A DNA stretch of 64,000 bases from Bacteroidota bacterium (GTDB lineage Bacteria; Bacteroidota; Bacteroidia; Chitinophagales; Chitinophagaceae). The DNA is taken from assembly GCA_018266455.1 (NCBI GenBank), contig JAFEAJ010000044.1, positions 1-64,000 of the forward strand, written 5' to 3'. Shown piece by piece: positions 44,518-54,407 of this stretch (position 1 is the first letter of the stretch; each line of letters begins with the position of its first letter). The notes under the pieces are model-generated. The model was not told where the DNA came from. It did no database searches and saw only the letters and a list, made by a program, of their open reading frames with translations. Both the position numbers and the translations under genes were made by a program.

Positions 44518-45762
44518 ATGGTTTTGCTTCGCCACATTTCCTTTTTGCGGGCTGTTTTTTTTCATAGCATTTCTGCGTTTGGCGGCCCCCAGGGGCACTT
44601 GGGGATGATGATTAAAACATTCGTTCATCGCACGCCATATGTCTCTGAAGAAGAGCTGATGGAATATAATGCCTTCTGCCAGATTCTGCCGGGGGCCTCC
44701 TCAACACAGGTGCTGACTTTGATTGGATATAAACGTGGCGGCATTCCTTTGGCTGTGCTAACGTTACTAATTTGGATAACGCCTGCTTGTATATTGATGG
44801 GGGCGTTCTCCTATTTCCTGGGGTATATTAATGAAGGGAGTGCCAAAGGGAGTATATTCAAATTTATGGGGCCTATGACTGTTGGGTTCCTATTTTATGC
44901 TGCCACAAAAGCCTTCAACATATCTATACATAATACCATTACGAAGGTGATAATGGTAATAAGCACTATTGCCACATATATTCTTTTTAAAATGCCTTGG
45001 GCGCTTCCTTTACTGATTGTACTTGGAGGGTTCGTAACCAATCTTAGCAGTAAGCGCATACCGCAAAAAGAAGAGGCGCGGTATAAAATCAAGTGGGCGA
45101 ATATATGGCTGTTCGCGATTGTTTTTATTGTGGCCGGGGCAATGAGCGAAACAGCAAGAAAAAACAACTGGCACTACCGAGGCCCTATCAATTTGTTTGA
45201 AAACATTTACCGTTCCGGGAGCCTGGTTTTTGGGGGGGGGCAGGTTCTTATTCCTATGATGTATGAGCAGTTTGTGGCAAGGCCGGAATCTCAAAATCTT
45301 TTGTACCGCAATCCGAATATTCTAAAAATAAGTAAAGAGGATTTTTTCAATGGCGCAGCCATGGTCAGGGCAATACCTGGCCCTGTTTTTTCTGTTGCCT
45401 CATTTATGGGCGGCGCTGCGTTAAAAGATAAGGGGGCGCCGCAGCATTGGTTAGGTTGTGTTATTGGCTCTGTCGCCATTTTTCTTCCAAGCGCACTGCT
45501 CGTGCTTTTCTTTTTTCCCATATGGCACAACATAAAAAAATACGCAGTGGTATACCGGGCTCTCGAAGGCATTAATGCGGTTGTCGTTGGCATTATGATC
45601 GCTGCGGCATTTTATATGATGAAAGATATTGCCGTTACAAACTGGAAAGATTTTTTTCTTGCTATTCTTGTACTTGTAACAACTTGGATTTTGCTTACTT
45701 CTTCTAAGCTCCCTTCTCCGGCTATTGTTGCCATTTGCCTTTTGCTTGGCTGGATTTTGTGA
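44518..45762 (+). CDS. chrA: Chromate transporter ChrA family
   Basis: This is a 414-residue membrane protein with two CHR halves. [11 protein letters not shown] and [12 protein letters not shown] mark the first; [10 protein letters not shown] and [17 protein letters not shown] mark the second. CHR proteins export chromate by chemiosmotic exchange; some homologues have other anion roles. The Gly-Gly-Gly of FGGGQVL is encoded by nine consecutive G's (45232-45240). The start is the ATG at 44518; a TTG lies one codon earlier. The gene stands alone. Confidence 0.93.
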   Translation: MVLLRHISFLRAVFFHSISAFGGPQGHLGMMIKTFVHRTPYVSEEELMEYNAFCQILPGASSTQVLTLIGYKRGGIPLAVLTLLIWITPACILMGAFSYFLGYINEGSAKGSIFKFMGPMTVGFLFYAATKAFNISIHNTITKVIMVISTIATYILFKMPWALPLLIVLGGFVTNLSSKRIPQKEEARYKIKWANIWLFAIVFIVAGAMSETARKNNWHYRGPINLFENIYRSGSLVFGGGQVLIPMMYEQFVARPESQNLLYRNPNILKISKEDFFNGAAMVRAIPGPVFSVASFMGGAALKDKGAPQHWLGCVIGSVAIFLPSALLVLFFFPIWHNIKKYAVVYRALEGINAVVVGIMIAAAFYMMKDIAVTNWKDFFLAILVLVTTWILLTSSKLPSPAIVAICLLLGWIL

Positions 45763-45943
45763 GGCTGCCCTGCTAAACTTTATTAAATCCCCGCTAAACC
45801 GTAACTTCACCAACCGATTGCTTGCTGAAATTTTTAGAAACTGGACAGGTTCGAATTAAATAACCACAATCAATTCTTGCGGTTTATTTTCAGCAACAGG
45901 AAGCCTTATTATATGCTGACGTCGACCGCAAGTCTTTTAAAAT

Positions 45944-48565
45944 ATGACAGCCGAGCATCACAGACTTGCAGTTAATTCCACCAAAAGAATCCCGCTTGAA
46001 CAATGGGGCCCCTATATGAGCGAAAGACAGTGGGGAACTGTTAGAGAAGATTATAGCAACAATGGAGATGCCTGGAACTATTTCCCCTATAAGCATGCAC
46101 ATTGCCGGGCATACAAATGGGGAGAAGATGGCATTGCCGGCATATCTGATTTTTTTCAGACGCTTTGTTTTTCCGTTGCCTTGTGGAACGGGAAGGATGA
46201 TATTTTGAAAGAAAGGTTATTTGGCCTTGGTAACCATGAGGGCAATCATGGAGAGGATGTAAAAGAACTGTATTATCACCTCGATAACCTGCCCACACAT
46301 TATTTCATGAGGTACTTATACAAGTACCCGCAACAAAAATTCCCGTACAAAGACCTAATTGATGAAAATCGAAAACGCTCAAAGCATGACCCCGAATATG
46401 AAATTCTTGATACCGGCATTTTCAACAATAACGAATATTTTGATGTTTTCATTACTTACGCCAAACAGAATGCGAAGGACATCTTTATAAAAATAGATAT
46501 CCATAACCGTTATAGCAAGCCGGCAGAAATAACGGTGCTGCCAACTTTATGGTTCCGCAACAGGTGGGGCCATGATGCGAACAGAAAAAAACCGCTTATA
46601 AGCATGCGGGATAAATCTTCAGTAAAAGCGGCTGATGAAAGGCTGGGCACTTACTATTTCTATTTTCAGCCAACAACAGAACTTCTTTTTACTGAAAACG
46701 ACACTAATAAACAGGAAGTGGAGGGCCAACCCAACCTGACCCCCTTTGTGAAAGATGCTTTTCATGATGTGATCATTAGAAAAGAAGGCAAAGAACAGTT
46801 CCTCCTAAAAAAATCTGGGACCAAATTCGCGCCGGTATACCATTACAAGATAGAAGCGAACAGCAGCCAAAGCATTTATTTAAGAATAAGCAATAAAATA
46901 TTAGAGAATCCCCTTTCGCAGGAAGCCTTGAATATTTTTAGCGAAAGGAACAAAGAGGCAGATGGCTTTTATGCTTCAATTTTTCCTGATGGGACCAATG
47001 CCAGCTTAGCGCAAATACAAAGACAGGCGCTTGCCGGTTTATTATGGAGCAAGCAGTATTATCATTATGACGTGGAAAGATGGCTTACTTTTTCTGATGG
47101 CATTGCGCCTGTCAGCCCATCTAAATTATGGGGCCGCAACCATGATTGGAAGCACCTTAAAAACCAGGACATCATTGCCATGCCCGATAAATGGGAATAT
47201 CCCTGGTACGCAGCCTGGGACCTGGCCTTTCAATCTATTGCTATGGCAGTTGTTGACCCGGTATTTGCTAAACACCAGTTGCTGCTGATTATGCGCGAAT
47301 GGTACATGAAGCCAGATGGGCAATTGCCTGCTTATGAATGGAACTTCAGCGATGTGAACCCGCCTGTGCAAGCCTGGGCTGCATTACAGGTTTACAACAT
47401 TGAGAAAGATAAAACAGGCAGAGCTGATACCGGGTTCCTGAAAAAAATTTTTCAGAAGTTGCTGATCAATTTCACGTGGTGGATTAATCGTAAAGATGGC
47501 AATGGCAATAACATGTTTGAAGGAGGGTTCCTTGGCCTGGACAATATTGGCGTTTTCAACAGGAGCCACCAACCAGGCAGCGACATGCAGCTTGAACAGG
47601 CGGATGGGACGAGCTGGATGGGCATGTATGCTTTGAACATGATGGACATCGCATTGGAGATTGCTATGAAAGATGAGTCTTTTGAAGATACCGCCACGAA
47701 ATTCTTCGAACAGTTCGTGCTGATAGCAGAAGCCTTGAACGAACAAGGCATGTGGAATGATGAAGACCGGTTTTTCTATGATACGCTTTCTATTGCAAAT
47801 TCTTCTCCGCTCCAGTTGCGCATATTTTCAATTGTGGGGCTCACCCCTCTGTTTGCCGTGTCAATAATGGAGAAGAAAGTGGTGGACAAGCTAAGCGATT
47901 TTAAAAAGCGCATTTCCTGGTTTGAAGATTACCGGTTGAAAAACAGCAGGTATTGGCCTAACGAGGAAAAGATGGACGGGCAGAAAATATTGTTGTCATT
48001 AGTTCCCAGAAAAAAATTAATGCATCTTCTGGAAAGGCTTTTAAATGAAGATGAATTTCTTTCTCCCGGAGGCATAAGGGCTTTATCAAAACACCATGAA
48101 AAAAATCCTTATGGCATTAATATCGGGGGCGTTAATTATACTATACAGTACGACCCTGGTGATTCCACTTCCGACCTTTTTGGGGGAAATTCTAACTGGC
48201 GCGGCCCGGTGTGGATGCCGATAAATTATATCATCATACGGTCAATCAGGAAATATGCAGAATTTTATGGAGATGATTTGTTAATTGAATGCCCGGCCGG
48301 GTCGGGCAATAAGATGAATTTGCACCAGGTGGCAGATGAGCTCACCCGGCGATTAATAAGCTTGTTTGAAAGGAACGCCGGTGGCAAACGCCCGATCTAT
48401 GGCAAGCACAACTGGTTTTACCAGCAATATGGGAACGAAGACCTGTTTTTGTTTTATGAATATTTTCATGGCGATAATGGGAGCGGGCTTGGGGCGAGCC
48501 ATCAAACAGGATGGACTGCATTGGTTGCAGTGCTGATTAATGAAATGAACACCAATAACCCTTGA
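45944..48565 (+). CDS. GH63-like glucosidase (MGH1-type (alpha/alpha)6 barrel)
   Basis: This is an 873-residue cytoplasmic glycoside hydrolase with no signal peptide. An N-terminal beta-rich region (about 1-330) precedes a long helical barrel domain typical of GH63 and mannosylglycerate-hydrolase-like enzymes. Segments such as WEYPWYAAWDLAFQSIA, GQLPAYEWNFSDVNPPVQAWA, GIRALSKHHEKNPYG and WRGPVWMPINYIIIRSIRKY match that barrel and include likely acid/base Asp and Glu. Many bacterial relatives are simply called glucosidase. The exact linkage is not predictable. Confidence 0.87.
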   Translation: MTAEHHRLAVNSTKRIPLEQWGPYMSERQWGTVREDYSNNGDAWNYFPYKHAHCRAYKWGEDGIAGISDFFQTLCFSVALWNGKDDILKERLFGLGNHEGNHGEDVKELYYHLDNLPTHYFMRYLYKYPQQKFPYKDLIDENRKRSKHDPEYEILDTGIFNNNEYFDVFITYAKQNAKDIFIKIDIHNRYSKPAEITVLPTLWFRNRWGHDANRKKPLISMRDKSSVKAADERLGTYYFYFQPTTELLFTENDTNKQEVEGQPNLTPFVKDAFHDVIIRKEGKEQFLLKKSGTKFAPVYHYKIEANSSQSIYLRISNKILENPLSQEALNIFSERNKEADGFYASIFPDGTNASLAQIQRQALAGLLWSKQYYHYDVERWLTFSDGIAPVSPSKLWGRNHDWKHLKNQDIIAMPDKWEYPWYAAWDLAFQSIAMAVVDPVFAKHQLLLIMREWYMKPDGQLPAYEWNFSDVNPPVQAWAALQVYNIEKDKTGRADTGFLKKIFQKLLINFTWWINRKDGNGNNMFEGGFLGLDNIGVFNRSHQPGSDMQLEQADGTSWMGMYALNMMDIALEIAMKDESFEDTATKFFEQFVLIAEALNEQGMWNDEDRFFYDTLSIANSSPLQLRIFSIVGLTPLFAVSIMEKKVVDKLSDFKKRISWFEDYRLKNSRYWPNEEKMDGQKILLSLVPRKKLMHLLERLLNEDEFLSPGGIRALSKHHEKNPYGINIGGVNYTIQYDPGDSTSDLFGGNSNWRGPVWMPINYIIIRSIRKYAEFYGDDLLIECPAGSGNKMNLHQVADELTRRLISLFERNAGGKRPIYGKHNWFYQQYGNEDLFLFYEYFHGDNGSGLGASHQTGWTALVAVLINEMNTNNP

Positions 48566-48780
48566 TCAAAGATTTTCATCAAAACGTATATCAAAAACCA
48601 GTATCCCGGCAATGAAAGGGAAAGCCACTAGGATAGCTTTTGATTTTAAAAGAGAATTATTTTTTCTTTTAATGAAAAAACAATTAAGCCTTCTTTTTCG
48701 GAACCGGGTATTTTATCCCAATCGTTTTTTGACACCAGCCATAAAATCTTTTTTGGTAACTTTGTATAAATAATGTTGTA

Positions 48781-49002
48781 ATGAAAAGAGGGATTTTAAT
48801 AATAACATTTGCAACAATATGCTCATTATCTACCATTGATTGTTTACAAGCACAATGTTCCATCTGCACCCGCACGGCACAACAGCAAGGCGAAAGGCCG
48901 GCGAAGGCGCTGAACGCAGCAATTCTTTACCTTATTGGAGTGCCATTTGCTGTTGCCGGCGTTATTGGTTACCGCTGGTGGAAAAATAATAGCCATCCAT
49001 AG
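48781..49002 (+). CDS. Small CSICT membrane protein, conserved in Bacteroidota
   Basis: This 73-residue protein has a signal-like N-terminus ending near LQAQ, then CSICTRTAQQQGERPAKALN and one membrane helix ending GYRWWKNN. I recall similar short proteins widely in Bacteroidota, of unknown function. The two Cys spaced CxxC could bind metal or haem. A TAACTTTG box at 48757-48764 is a plausible -7 element 17 bases before the ATG. It is transcribed just before the metalloprotease gene. Confidence 0.8.
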   Translation: MKRGILIITFATICSLSTIDCLQAQCSICTRTAQQQGERPAKALNAAILYLIGVPFAVAGVIGYRWWKNNSHP

Positions 49003-49094
49003 CATAGCTCCCAGCCCGATAAAAAATATTCATAGTAGTTATTGAAATTTTATTTTTCAATTACAGTAACTTGTAATTCCAAAACATTGCTGCA

Positions 49095-51518
49095 ATGAAA
49101 TATTTTCTTTCCCTGCTTGTATTCAGCACATCATTCCTTTATGCCCAAAAATTACCGACCATTGAAGAAAAAACAAATGGCCTGAAAAAGCAGGAAGGAT
49201 ATATCAATTTTTACTGGGATGAGAATGCCGGAAAAATATTTTTTGAGATAGATAAACTCGACAGCGAAATCTTATATCAAACTTCATTGCCAGCAGGGCT
49301 GGGATCAAACGATATTGGCCTCGACCGCGGGCTATTAGGCAGTACCACCATCATTAAATTTTCAAAAGCGGGCAGGAAGATATTAATGGTGCAGCCAAAC
49401 TATTATTATCGGGCTATTTCTAATGATGCTGCAGAGAGAAGAGCAGTTGAACAATCCTTTGCGCAATCCACATTATGGGGCTTTACTGTTGAGGCCGAAA
49501 GCAATGACAAATTTTTGGTAGACGCAACAGATTTTATTTTACGCGATGCCCTGCAGGTCAGCAACCGCCTCAGGACTATGAAACAGGGCAATTATATATT
49601 GGATAAATCACGTTCGGCTTTGTACCTCCAGCGCACCAAAAATTTTCCTATGAACACTGAAATAGAAGCCACGATAACGTTGGTAAATAGCGATGGTGTT
49701 GTGGGTAATTATGTGGAATCAGTTGCGCCTTCGCCGGAAGCGATCACTTTGCGTATGCATCATTCGTTTGTTCAATTGCCTGACAACAACTACAAGCCGC
49801 GCTTGTTTGATGCCCGCTCAAGCTTTATCGATCAATCTTATTCCGATTATGGCACGCCCGTTTCCGAGGCAATCGAGAAAAAATATATCATTCGGCATCG
49901 CCTCAATAAAAAAGACCCGAACGCCACAGTGAGCGAACCGGTAAAACCGATTATCTATTATCTTGATAACGGAACGCCGGAGCCGATTCGCAGCGCACTG
50001 CTTGAAGGCGCCGGCTGGTGGGAACAGGCATTTGAAGCGGCTGGTTACAAAAATGCATTCCAGGTGAAGGTATTGCCCGATAGCGCAGACCCGATGGATA
50101 TCCGTTACAACATGATCAACTGGGTGCACCGCGCCACAAGAGGGTGGAGCTATGGTGCTGCAGTAGTTGACCCGAGAACAGGTGAAATTATAAAAGGCAA
50201 TGTAACGCTCGGCTCCCTTCGCGTTCGGCAAGATTACCTGATTGCACAGGGGTTGTTATCTCCATTTGAAAACGGCATGCCCGCTGATAATAAAATGCTG
50301 CAAATGGCTTTGGAAAGATTGAAACAACTTGCTGCCCATGAAGTTGGCCACACGCTTGGGCTCATGCACAATTATGCTGCAAGCGTAAACAACCGAGCCA
50401 GCGTAATGGATTACCCTCATCCGTTAGTGCGGCTGAATGCATCGGGCAAAATAGATTTGGGCAATGCCTATACCCATAGTATCGGCGAATGGGACAAAGT
50501 GTCTATCAATTGGGGCTATCGCGATTTTGGAAATGCCAGCGATGAAGAAGCGCAGTTGAACAGGATACTGACAGAGGCTACAAGAAAAGGATTTCAGTTC
50601 ATCAGCGATCGTGATGCAAGAGCGGCGGGCGGCCTTCACCCGCAAGCACATTTGTGGGACAATGGCGCCGATGCTGTAACCGAATTGAAAGAAGTAATAA
50701 AAGTACGGGCAAAAGCCCTGGAACAGTTTGGGCTGAACAGTATCCGAAAAGGAATGCCCATGGCCATGCTCGAAGATGTGCTGGTGCCCGTTTATTTGTT
50801 CCATCGCTACCAGTTAGAAGCTGTGACGAAAATAGTTGGTGGCATGTATTACACTTATGCCCTGAAAGGCGATGGGCAGGTTATTACAAAAGCATTAACG
50901 AAGGAAGAACAATTGCGTGCATTGAATGCTGCTATCGATTGCCTCGACCCGAAATTCTTATCTGTCCCCGAAGGCATTGTTAAGCTGATACCCCCGAGGC
51001 CTGCCGGCTACGAATATCACCAGGAGCTTTTCAAGCGTAGGACAGGCCTGGCTTTCGACCCGCTCGCCGCCGCTGAAACAGCCGCTGATTTCCCTTTATC
51101 ATTTTTATTCAATAATGAAAGATTGGACAGGATGGTTCAATATAAAGCACAGAATAATGGTTTGGGGGCAGATGAAATGATAACAACATTAATCAACCAG
51201 ACATGGAAAGCCCAGAGAAAAAAAGGCTTCGAAGAACTGGTACAATTACAGAACGAACAATTAATCCTTACTTATTTATTATCAACTTCTATAAACGACA
51301 ATGCATCATTTGCAGTAAAAAGCTTTGCCCAAAAAGCATTAAATGAAATAAAAACATTTACTGAGGAACAATTGAAAACACCGATTGACGACACGTATAA
51401 AGCACATTTATTATTAGCTATTGAAAGAATGAAAACGCCCGATAAAGCAAAACCAACAATACAACATGAAACAGCGCCACCAGGCGCCCCGATTGGCTGT
51501 GATTGGGATGAACGATAA
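49095..51518 (+). CDS. Zinc-dependent metalloprotease, DUF5117/DUF4953 type
   Basis: This 807-residue exported protein has a signal peptide ending near LYAQ. A DUF5117 region near 75-270 precedes a DUF4953 metzincin-like catalytic domain. The zinc motif AAHEVGHTLGLMHNYAAS gives HExxHxxGxxH at about residue 418, with RASVMDYPHP as the Met-turn. Members are large periplasmic or outer-surface proteases of Bacteroidota with unknown substrates. The C-terminal Asp- and Pro-rich tail ends GCDWDER. Confidence 0.92.
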   Translation: MKYFLSLLVFSTSFLYAQKLPTIEEKTNGLKKQEGYINFYWDENAGKIFFEIDKLDSEILYQTSLPAGLGSNDIGLDRGLLGSTTIIKFSKAGRKILMVQPNYYYRAISNDAAERRAVEQSFAQSTLWGFTVEAESNDKFLVDATDFILRDALQVSNRLRTMKQGNYILDKSRSALYLQRTKNFPMNTEIEATITLVNSDGVVGNYVESVAPSPEAITLRMHHSFVQLPDNNYKPRLFDARSSFIDQSYSDYGTPVSEAIEKKYIIRHRLNKKDPNATVSEPVKPIIYYLDNGTPEPIRSALLEGAGWWEQAFEAAGYKNAFQVKVLPDSADPMDIRYNMINWVHRATRGWSYGAAVVDPRTGEIIKGNVTLGSLRVRQDYLIAQGLLSPFENGMPADNKMLQMALERLKQLAAHEVGHTLGLMHNYAASVNNRASVMDYPHPLVRLNASGKIDLGNAYTHSIGEWDKVSINWGYRDFGNASDEEAQLNRILTEATRKGFQFISDRDARAAGGLHPQAHLWDNGADAVTELKEVIKVRAKALEQFGLNSIRKGMPMAMLEDVLVPVYLFHRYQLEAVTKIVGGMYYTYALKGDGQVITKALTKEEQLRALNAAIDCLDPKFLSVPEGIVKLIPPRPAGYEYHQELFKRRTGLAFDPLAAAETAADFPLSFLFNNERLDRMVQYKAQNNGLGADEMITTLINQTWKAQRKKGFEELVQLQNEQLILTYLLSTSINDNASFAVKSFAQKALNEIKTFTEEQLKTPIDDTYKAHLLLAIERMKTPDKAKPTIQHETAPPGAPIGCDWDER

Positions 51519-51594
51519 AAATATTTCTTGATTCGTTTTGCAGAGCAAATCTGCCATTTTGCAGACAAACTCCGAAATTTCACATAACACAATT

Positions 51595-51623
51595 TTTGTG
51601 ATGAAGAGAGATGGCTACTTTTG
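51595..51623 (+). promoter_or_regulatory. Bacteroidota-type promoter of the ABC/LytS/LytTR operon
   Basis: TTTG at 51595-51598, a 17-base spacer and TACTTTTG at 51616-51623 fit the -33/-7 consensus of primary sigma in Bacteroidota. The predicted start of transcription leaves a leader of about 28 bases before the ABC ATPase ATG. Confidence 0.6.
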
Positions 51624-51657
51624 ATTTAACAGATTTTTAAAACCTGTTCAAATTAAA

Positions 51658-52569
51658 ATGATTTCATATTGTATATGCACAGAAAATTTATCATATCAAT
51701 TCCCGGGAAATAAGCCTGTTCTTAACAATATTAATTTGCAGGTGCCCGTAAGTTCTATTTATGGGTTTTTAGGGCCGAATGGAGCAGGCAAAACAACTAC
51801 ACTTCGGTTATTATTAGGGCTTTTAAGAAAACAACAAGGCTCAATAAAAGTATTCGGGAAAGAATTTCAAAAAAACCGGATCAATATCCTTAAAAACATC
51901 GGTTCATTGATTGAGTCACCCTCAATATACTTGCATCTTACTGCCTCGGAAAATTTAGAGGTGCTTCAAAAAATTTATCGTTGCCCTGAAAGGAACATTG
52001 GTGAAACGCTTGAGATTGTAGGGCTCGAAATGACTGGAAATAAAAAAGCGGGGCAATTTTCATTGGGGATGAAACAGCGATTGAGCATCGCGATTGCAAT
52101 GTTTCACAAACCATCTCTACTGATTTTAGATGAACCGACAAATGGGCTTGACCCCAATGGGATTATTGAAATAAGAGAGCTACTCAGGAAACTAAACAAC
52201 GAATTCAAAACAACAATTGTTATTTCAAGTCATATGTTAACTGAGATTGAGAAATTGGTCACGCATATTGGGGTTATTAAAAAAGGCAGCATTTTATTTC
52301 AGGGAACGCTACATGAATTGCGACAAAAACAAATGCACAACTCGGTGATTCATTTTGATACGAGCGAGAATGATAAAGCAGGGAAAATTATTTTAGCGAA
52401 CGGGGTCATGCCAATTTCGTTAGATGATCAAATTACGCTTCCAAGAATGGAAAGGGAAACCATTGCAAAATTGAACAGGCAATTGGTTGAGAAAGGAATT
52501 GAAGTATATCAAATCTCTACTTCACAAAAAGATTTGGAATCAATATTCATTGATTTTATTAAACCATAA
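51658..52569 (+). CDS. ABC transporter ATP-binding protein (BcrA/lantibiotic-type)
   Basis: This is a 303-residue ATPase. Walker A is GPNGAGKTT (about 39-47), the signature is FSLGMKQRLSIA and Walker B LLILDEPTNGLDPNG. The C-terminal accessory region (about 215-303) matches the BcrA/CcmA type that pairs with a separate permease. It starts a four-gene unit with the permease, a LytS-type kinase and a LytTR regulator. That arrangement is typical of peptide or antibiotic sensing and export, but the substrate is not known. Confidence 0.93.
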   Translation: MISYCICTENLSYQFPGNKPVLNNINLQVPVSSIYGFLGPNGAGKTTTLRLLLGLLRKQQGSIKVFGKEFQKNRINILKNIGSLIESPSIYLHLTASENLEVLQKIYRCPERNIGETLEIVGLEMTGNKKAGQFSLGMKQRLSIAIAMFHKPSLLILDEPTNGLDPNGIIEIRELLRKLNNEFKTTIVISSHMLTEIEKLVTHIGVIKKGSILFQGTLHELRQKQMHNSVIHFDTSENDKAGKIILANGVMPISLDDQITLPRMERETIAKLNRQLVEKGIEVYQISTSQKDLESIFIDFIKP

Positions 52570-52578
52570 ATTTTCCTG

Positions 52579-53349
52579 ATGCAATTCATATATTCTTTTC
52601 AAAGTGAATGGCTGAAAAAGAAGCGCAACCTTGCTTCCTGGCTGGTTATTGTCGGTGCTTTTTTTACACCCGCTATTCTTCTTATTTATAGTTTAGTTTA
52701 TAGCACCAAATTATATGCTGCAAGCATGGCCCCAAATTTTTGGTATGCGCTCTGGGAAAATTCATGGGAATCGATGGCAATCTTTTTGTTGCCGATGGGC
52801 GTTATCCTTGCAACAAGCCTGATTACACAAATTGAATTCAGGAACAATACATGGAAACAATTACATACGCTTCCACAAAGCATGACGACGATTTTCTTTG
52901 CAAAGCTTTCTGTGATTATTGTGATGATGCTCCAATTTTTTATTTTATTCAACATTGGATTTTACCTCTCCGGAGTGGTTCCATGTTTATTAACAAAAGG
53001 AGTTCCTTATCCAAAAGCACCTCTGCCTTATCAGGTTTTTCTGAAAGATAACTTGCTCTATTTTGTTGCCTGTTTGCCAATCATTGCGGTGCAGTATTTA
53101 ACAAGCCTGCAATTCAAAAACTTTTTAGCGCCGATTGGCATTGGCATCGCCCTATGGATTTTGTCGGTTGCGGTTTTTCGCTGGCAGTATGGATACATCA
53201 TTCCTTATACTTATTGCGGATTTCATTTTTTGCAAAACATCGGTAAGGTCAAATTGAGCGTGCCAATCCATGTTCTTGCATTTGGATGGTTTATTCTTTT
53301 TACTATTATTAGCTATATATTGTACATTACCAAAAAAGAAAAAGGATAA
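52579..53349 (+). CDS. ABC transporter permease
   Basis: This is a 256-residue permease with six predicted membrane helices, starting with a basic MQFIYSFQSEWLKKKRNLASW segment as in ABC-2 type membrane proteins of the BcrB/NatB group. IEFRNNTWKQLHTLPQS is the conserved cytoplasmic coupling stretch. It lies nine bases after its ATPase and eleven before the kinase gene, clearly in one operon. Confidence 0.9.
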   Translation: MQFIYSFQSEWLKKKRNLASWLVIVGAFFTPAILLIYSLVYSTKLYAASMAPNFWYALWENSWESMAIFLLPMGVILATSLITQIEFRNNTWKQLHTLPQSMTTIFFAKLSVIIVMMLQFFILFNIGFYLSGVVPCLLTKGVPYPKAPLPYQVFLKDNLLYFVACLPIIAVQYLTSLQFKNFLAPIGIGIALWILSVAVFRWQYGYIIPYTYCGFHFLQNIGKVKLSVPIHVLAFGWFILFTIISYILYITKKEKG

Positions 53350-53360
53350 CATTAGTATTC

Positions 53361-54407
53361 ATGAAAAAATCAGTTATTATCCTTTTGCATATTGGGTATT
53401 GGGTTTTATACCTGATTTTGGTGCTGTTTTTTATTCAGGTGATGAGGTGGAACAGTTCCCCCAAGCCGGCGGTGAGTCATATTTTATTCTTCTCTGGAGG
53501 CAGCATTTTTGTATTTCTTCCCGGATTAACAGGCTTCTATTCTTTTTACCTGATTATATTCCCGAGATTTTTGAGCAGGAAAAAAATTGCCGCATTATTT
53601 TTTTCCGGGATTATTTTTTCTATTGGTTGCGCATTGGTCACGATGTTTGTTATGTCCGTTTCATTTGATACAAAATTCAGCCTGATGCAGCCGGTTGAAG
53701 TGACATTCATGATCATATTTATGTCCTTGCTTGCTCTTGTGCACGGCGTGATTGGATTAGTGATGAAAGGCTTCATTACATGGTTTGGCGATATCAAATT
53801 GAAGGAAGACCTGAACAAAAAAAATTACGAAACAGAGCTTGCGCTGATTAAGTCACAAATCAATCCTCATTTTTTGTTCAACACAATTAATAATATTGAC
53901 GTGCTGATCGAAAAAGATGCGAGAAAAGCTTCAGCGTATTTGAACAAGCTTTCTGATATGATGCGCTTTATGCTTTATGAAACGAAGGCAGAAGAAATTC
54001 CATTAGAGAAGGAGTTGGCTTATATTGAAAAATATATCGAGCTGCAAAAAATCAGGACATCCAATCCGAAATACGTAAATTATTCAGTTCAAGGAGATAT
54101 GTATGGCAAAATGATTGCGCCGATGATTTTCTTTCCTTTTGTGGAAAATGCATTTAAACATGTAGAAAATAAAAAGAAGCAAAATGCGATCAATATTCAC
54201 ATTGCTATGGAGAACGGCAAAATTGTATTCGAATGCAAAAACAGTTACGATAATATTGTTCAGGTTAAACCCGGGCAAAGTGGCCTGGGCAATGAACTGA
54301 TAAAAAAAAGGTTAATGCTTTTATACCCGAGCAAACATAGCTTGGAAGTCAATAAAGAAAATTTATCTTATGTCGTAAAGCTAATTATATCTGAAAATGA
54401 AGATTGA
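53361..54407 (+). CDS. LytS-type sensor histidine kinase
   Basis: This is a 348-residue membrane kinase of the His_kinase (LytS/YehU) family. Four membrane helices occupy about 5-135 with no extracellular sensor domain. The phospho-acceptor region SQINPHFLFNTINN carries His170. A shortened ATP-binding domain follows (FVENAFKH; GLGNELIKKRL). Such intramembrane-sensing kinases often report on their neighbouring ABC transporter. It overlaps the response-regulator gene by 11 bases. Confidence 0.93.
   Translation: MKKSVIILLHIGYWVLYLILVLFFIQVMRWNSSPKPAVSHILFFSGGSIFVFLPGLTGFYSFYLIIFPRFLSRKKIAALFFSGIIFSIGCALVTMFVMSVSFDTKFSLMQPVEVTFMIIFMSLLALVHGVIGLVMKGFITWFGDIKLKEDLNKKNYETELALIKSQINPHFLFNTINNIDVLIEKDARKASAYLNKLSDMMRFMLYETKAEEIPLEKELAYIEKYIELQKIRTSNPKYVNYSVQGDMYGKMIAPMIFFPFVENAFKHVENKKKQNAINIHIAMENGKIVFECKNSYDNIVQVKPGQSGLGNELIKKRLMLLYPSKHSLEVNKENLSYVVKLIISENED

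Noticed and set aside
44392..44628. N-terminal extension of the M20 amidohydrolase by 79 codons
   Set aside because: The extension would bury the signal peptide and has no coding character; the internal ATG at 44391 gives a normal exported protein.
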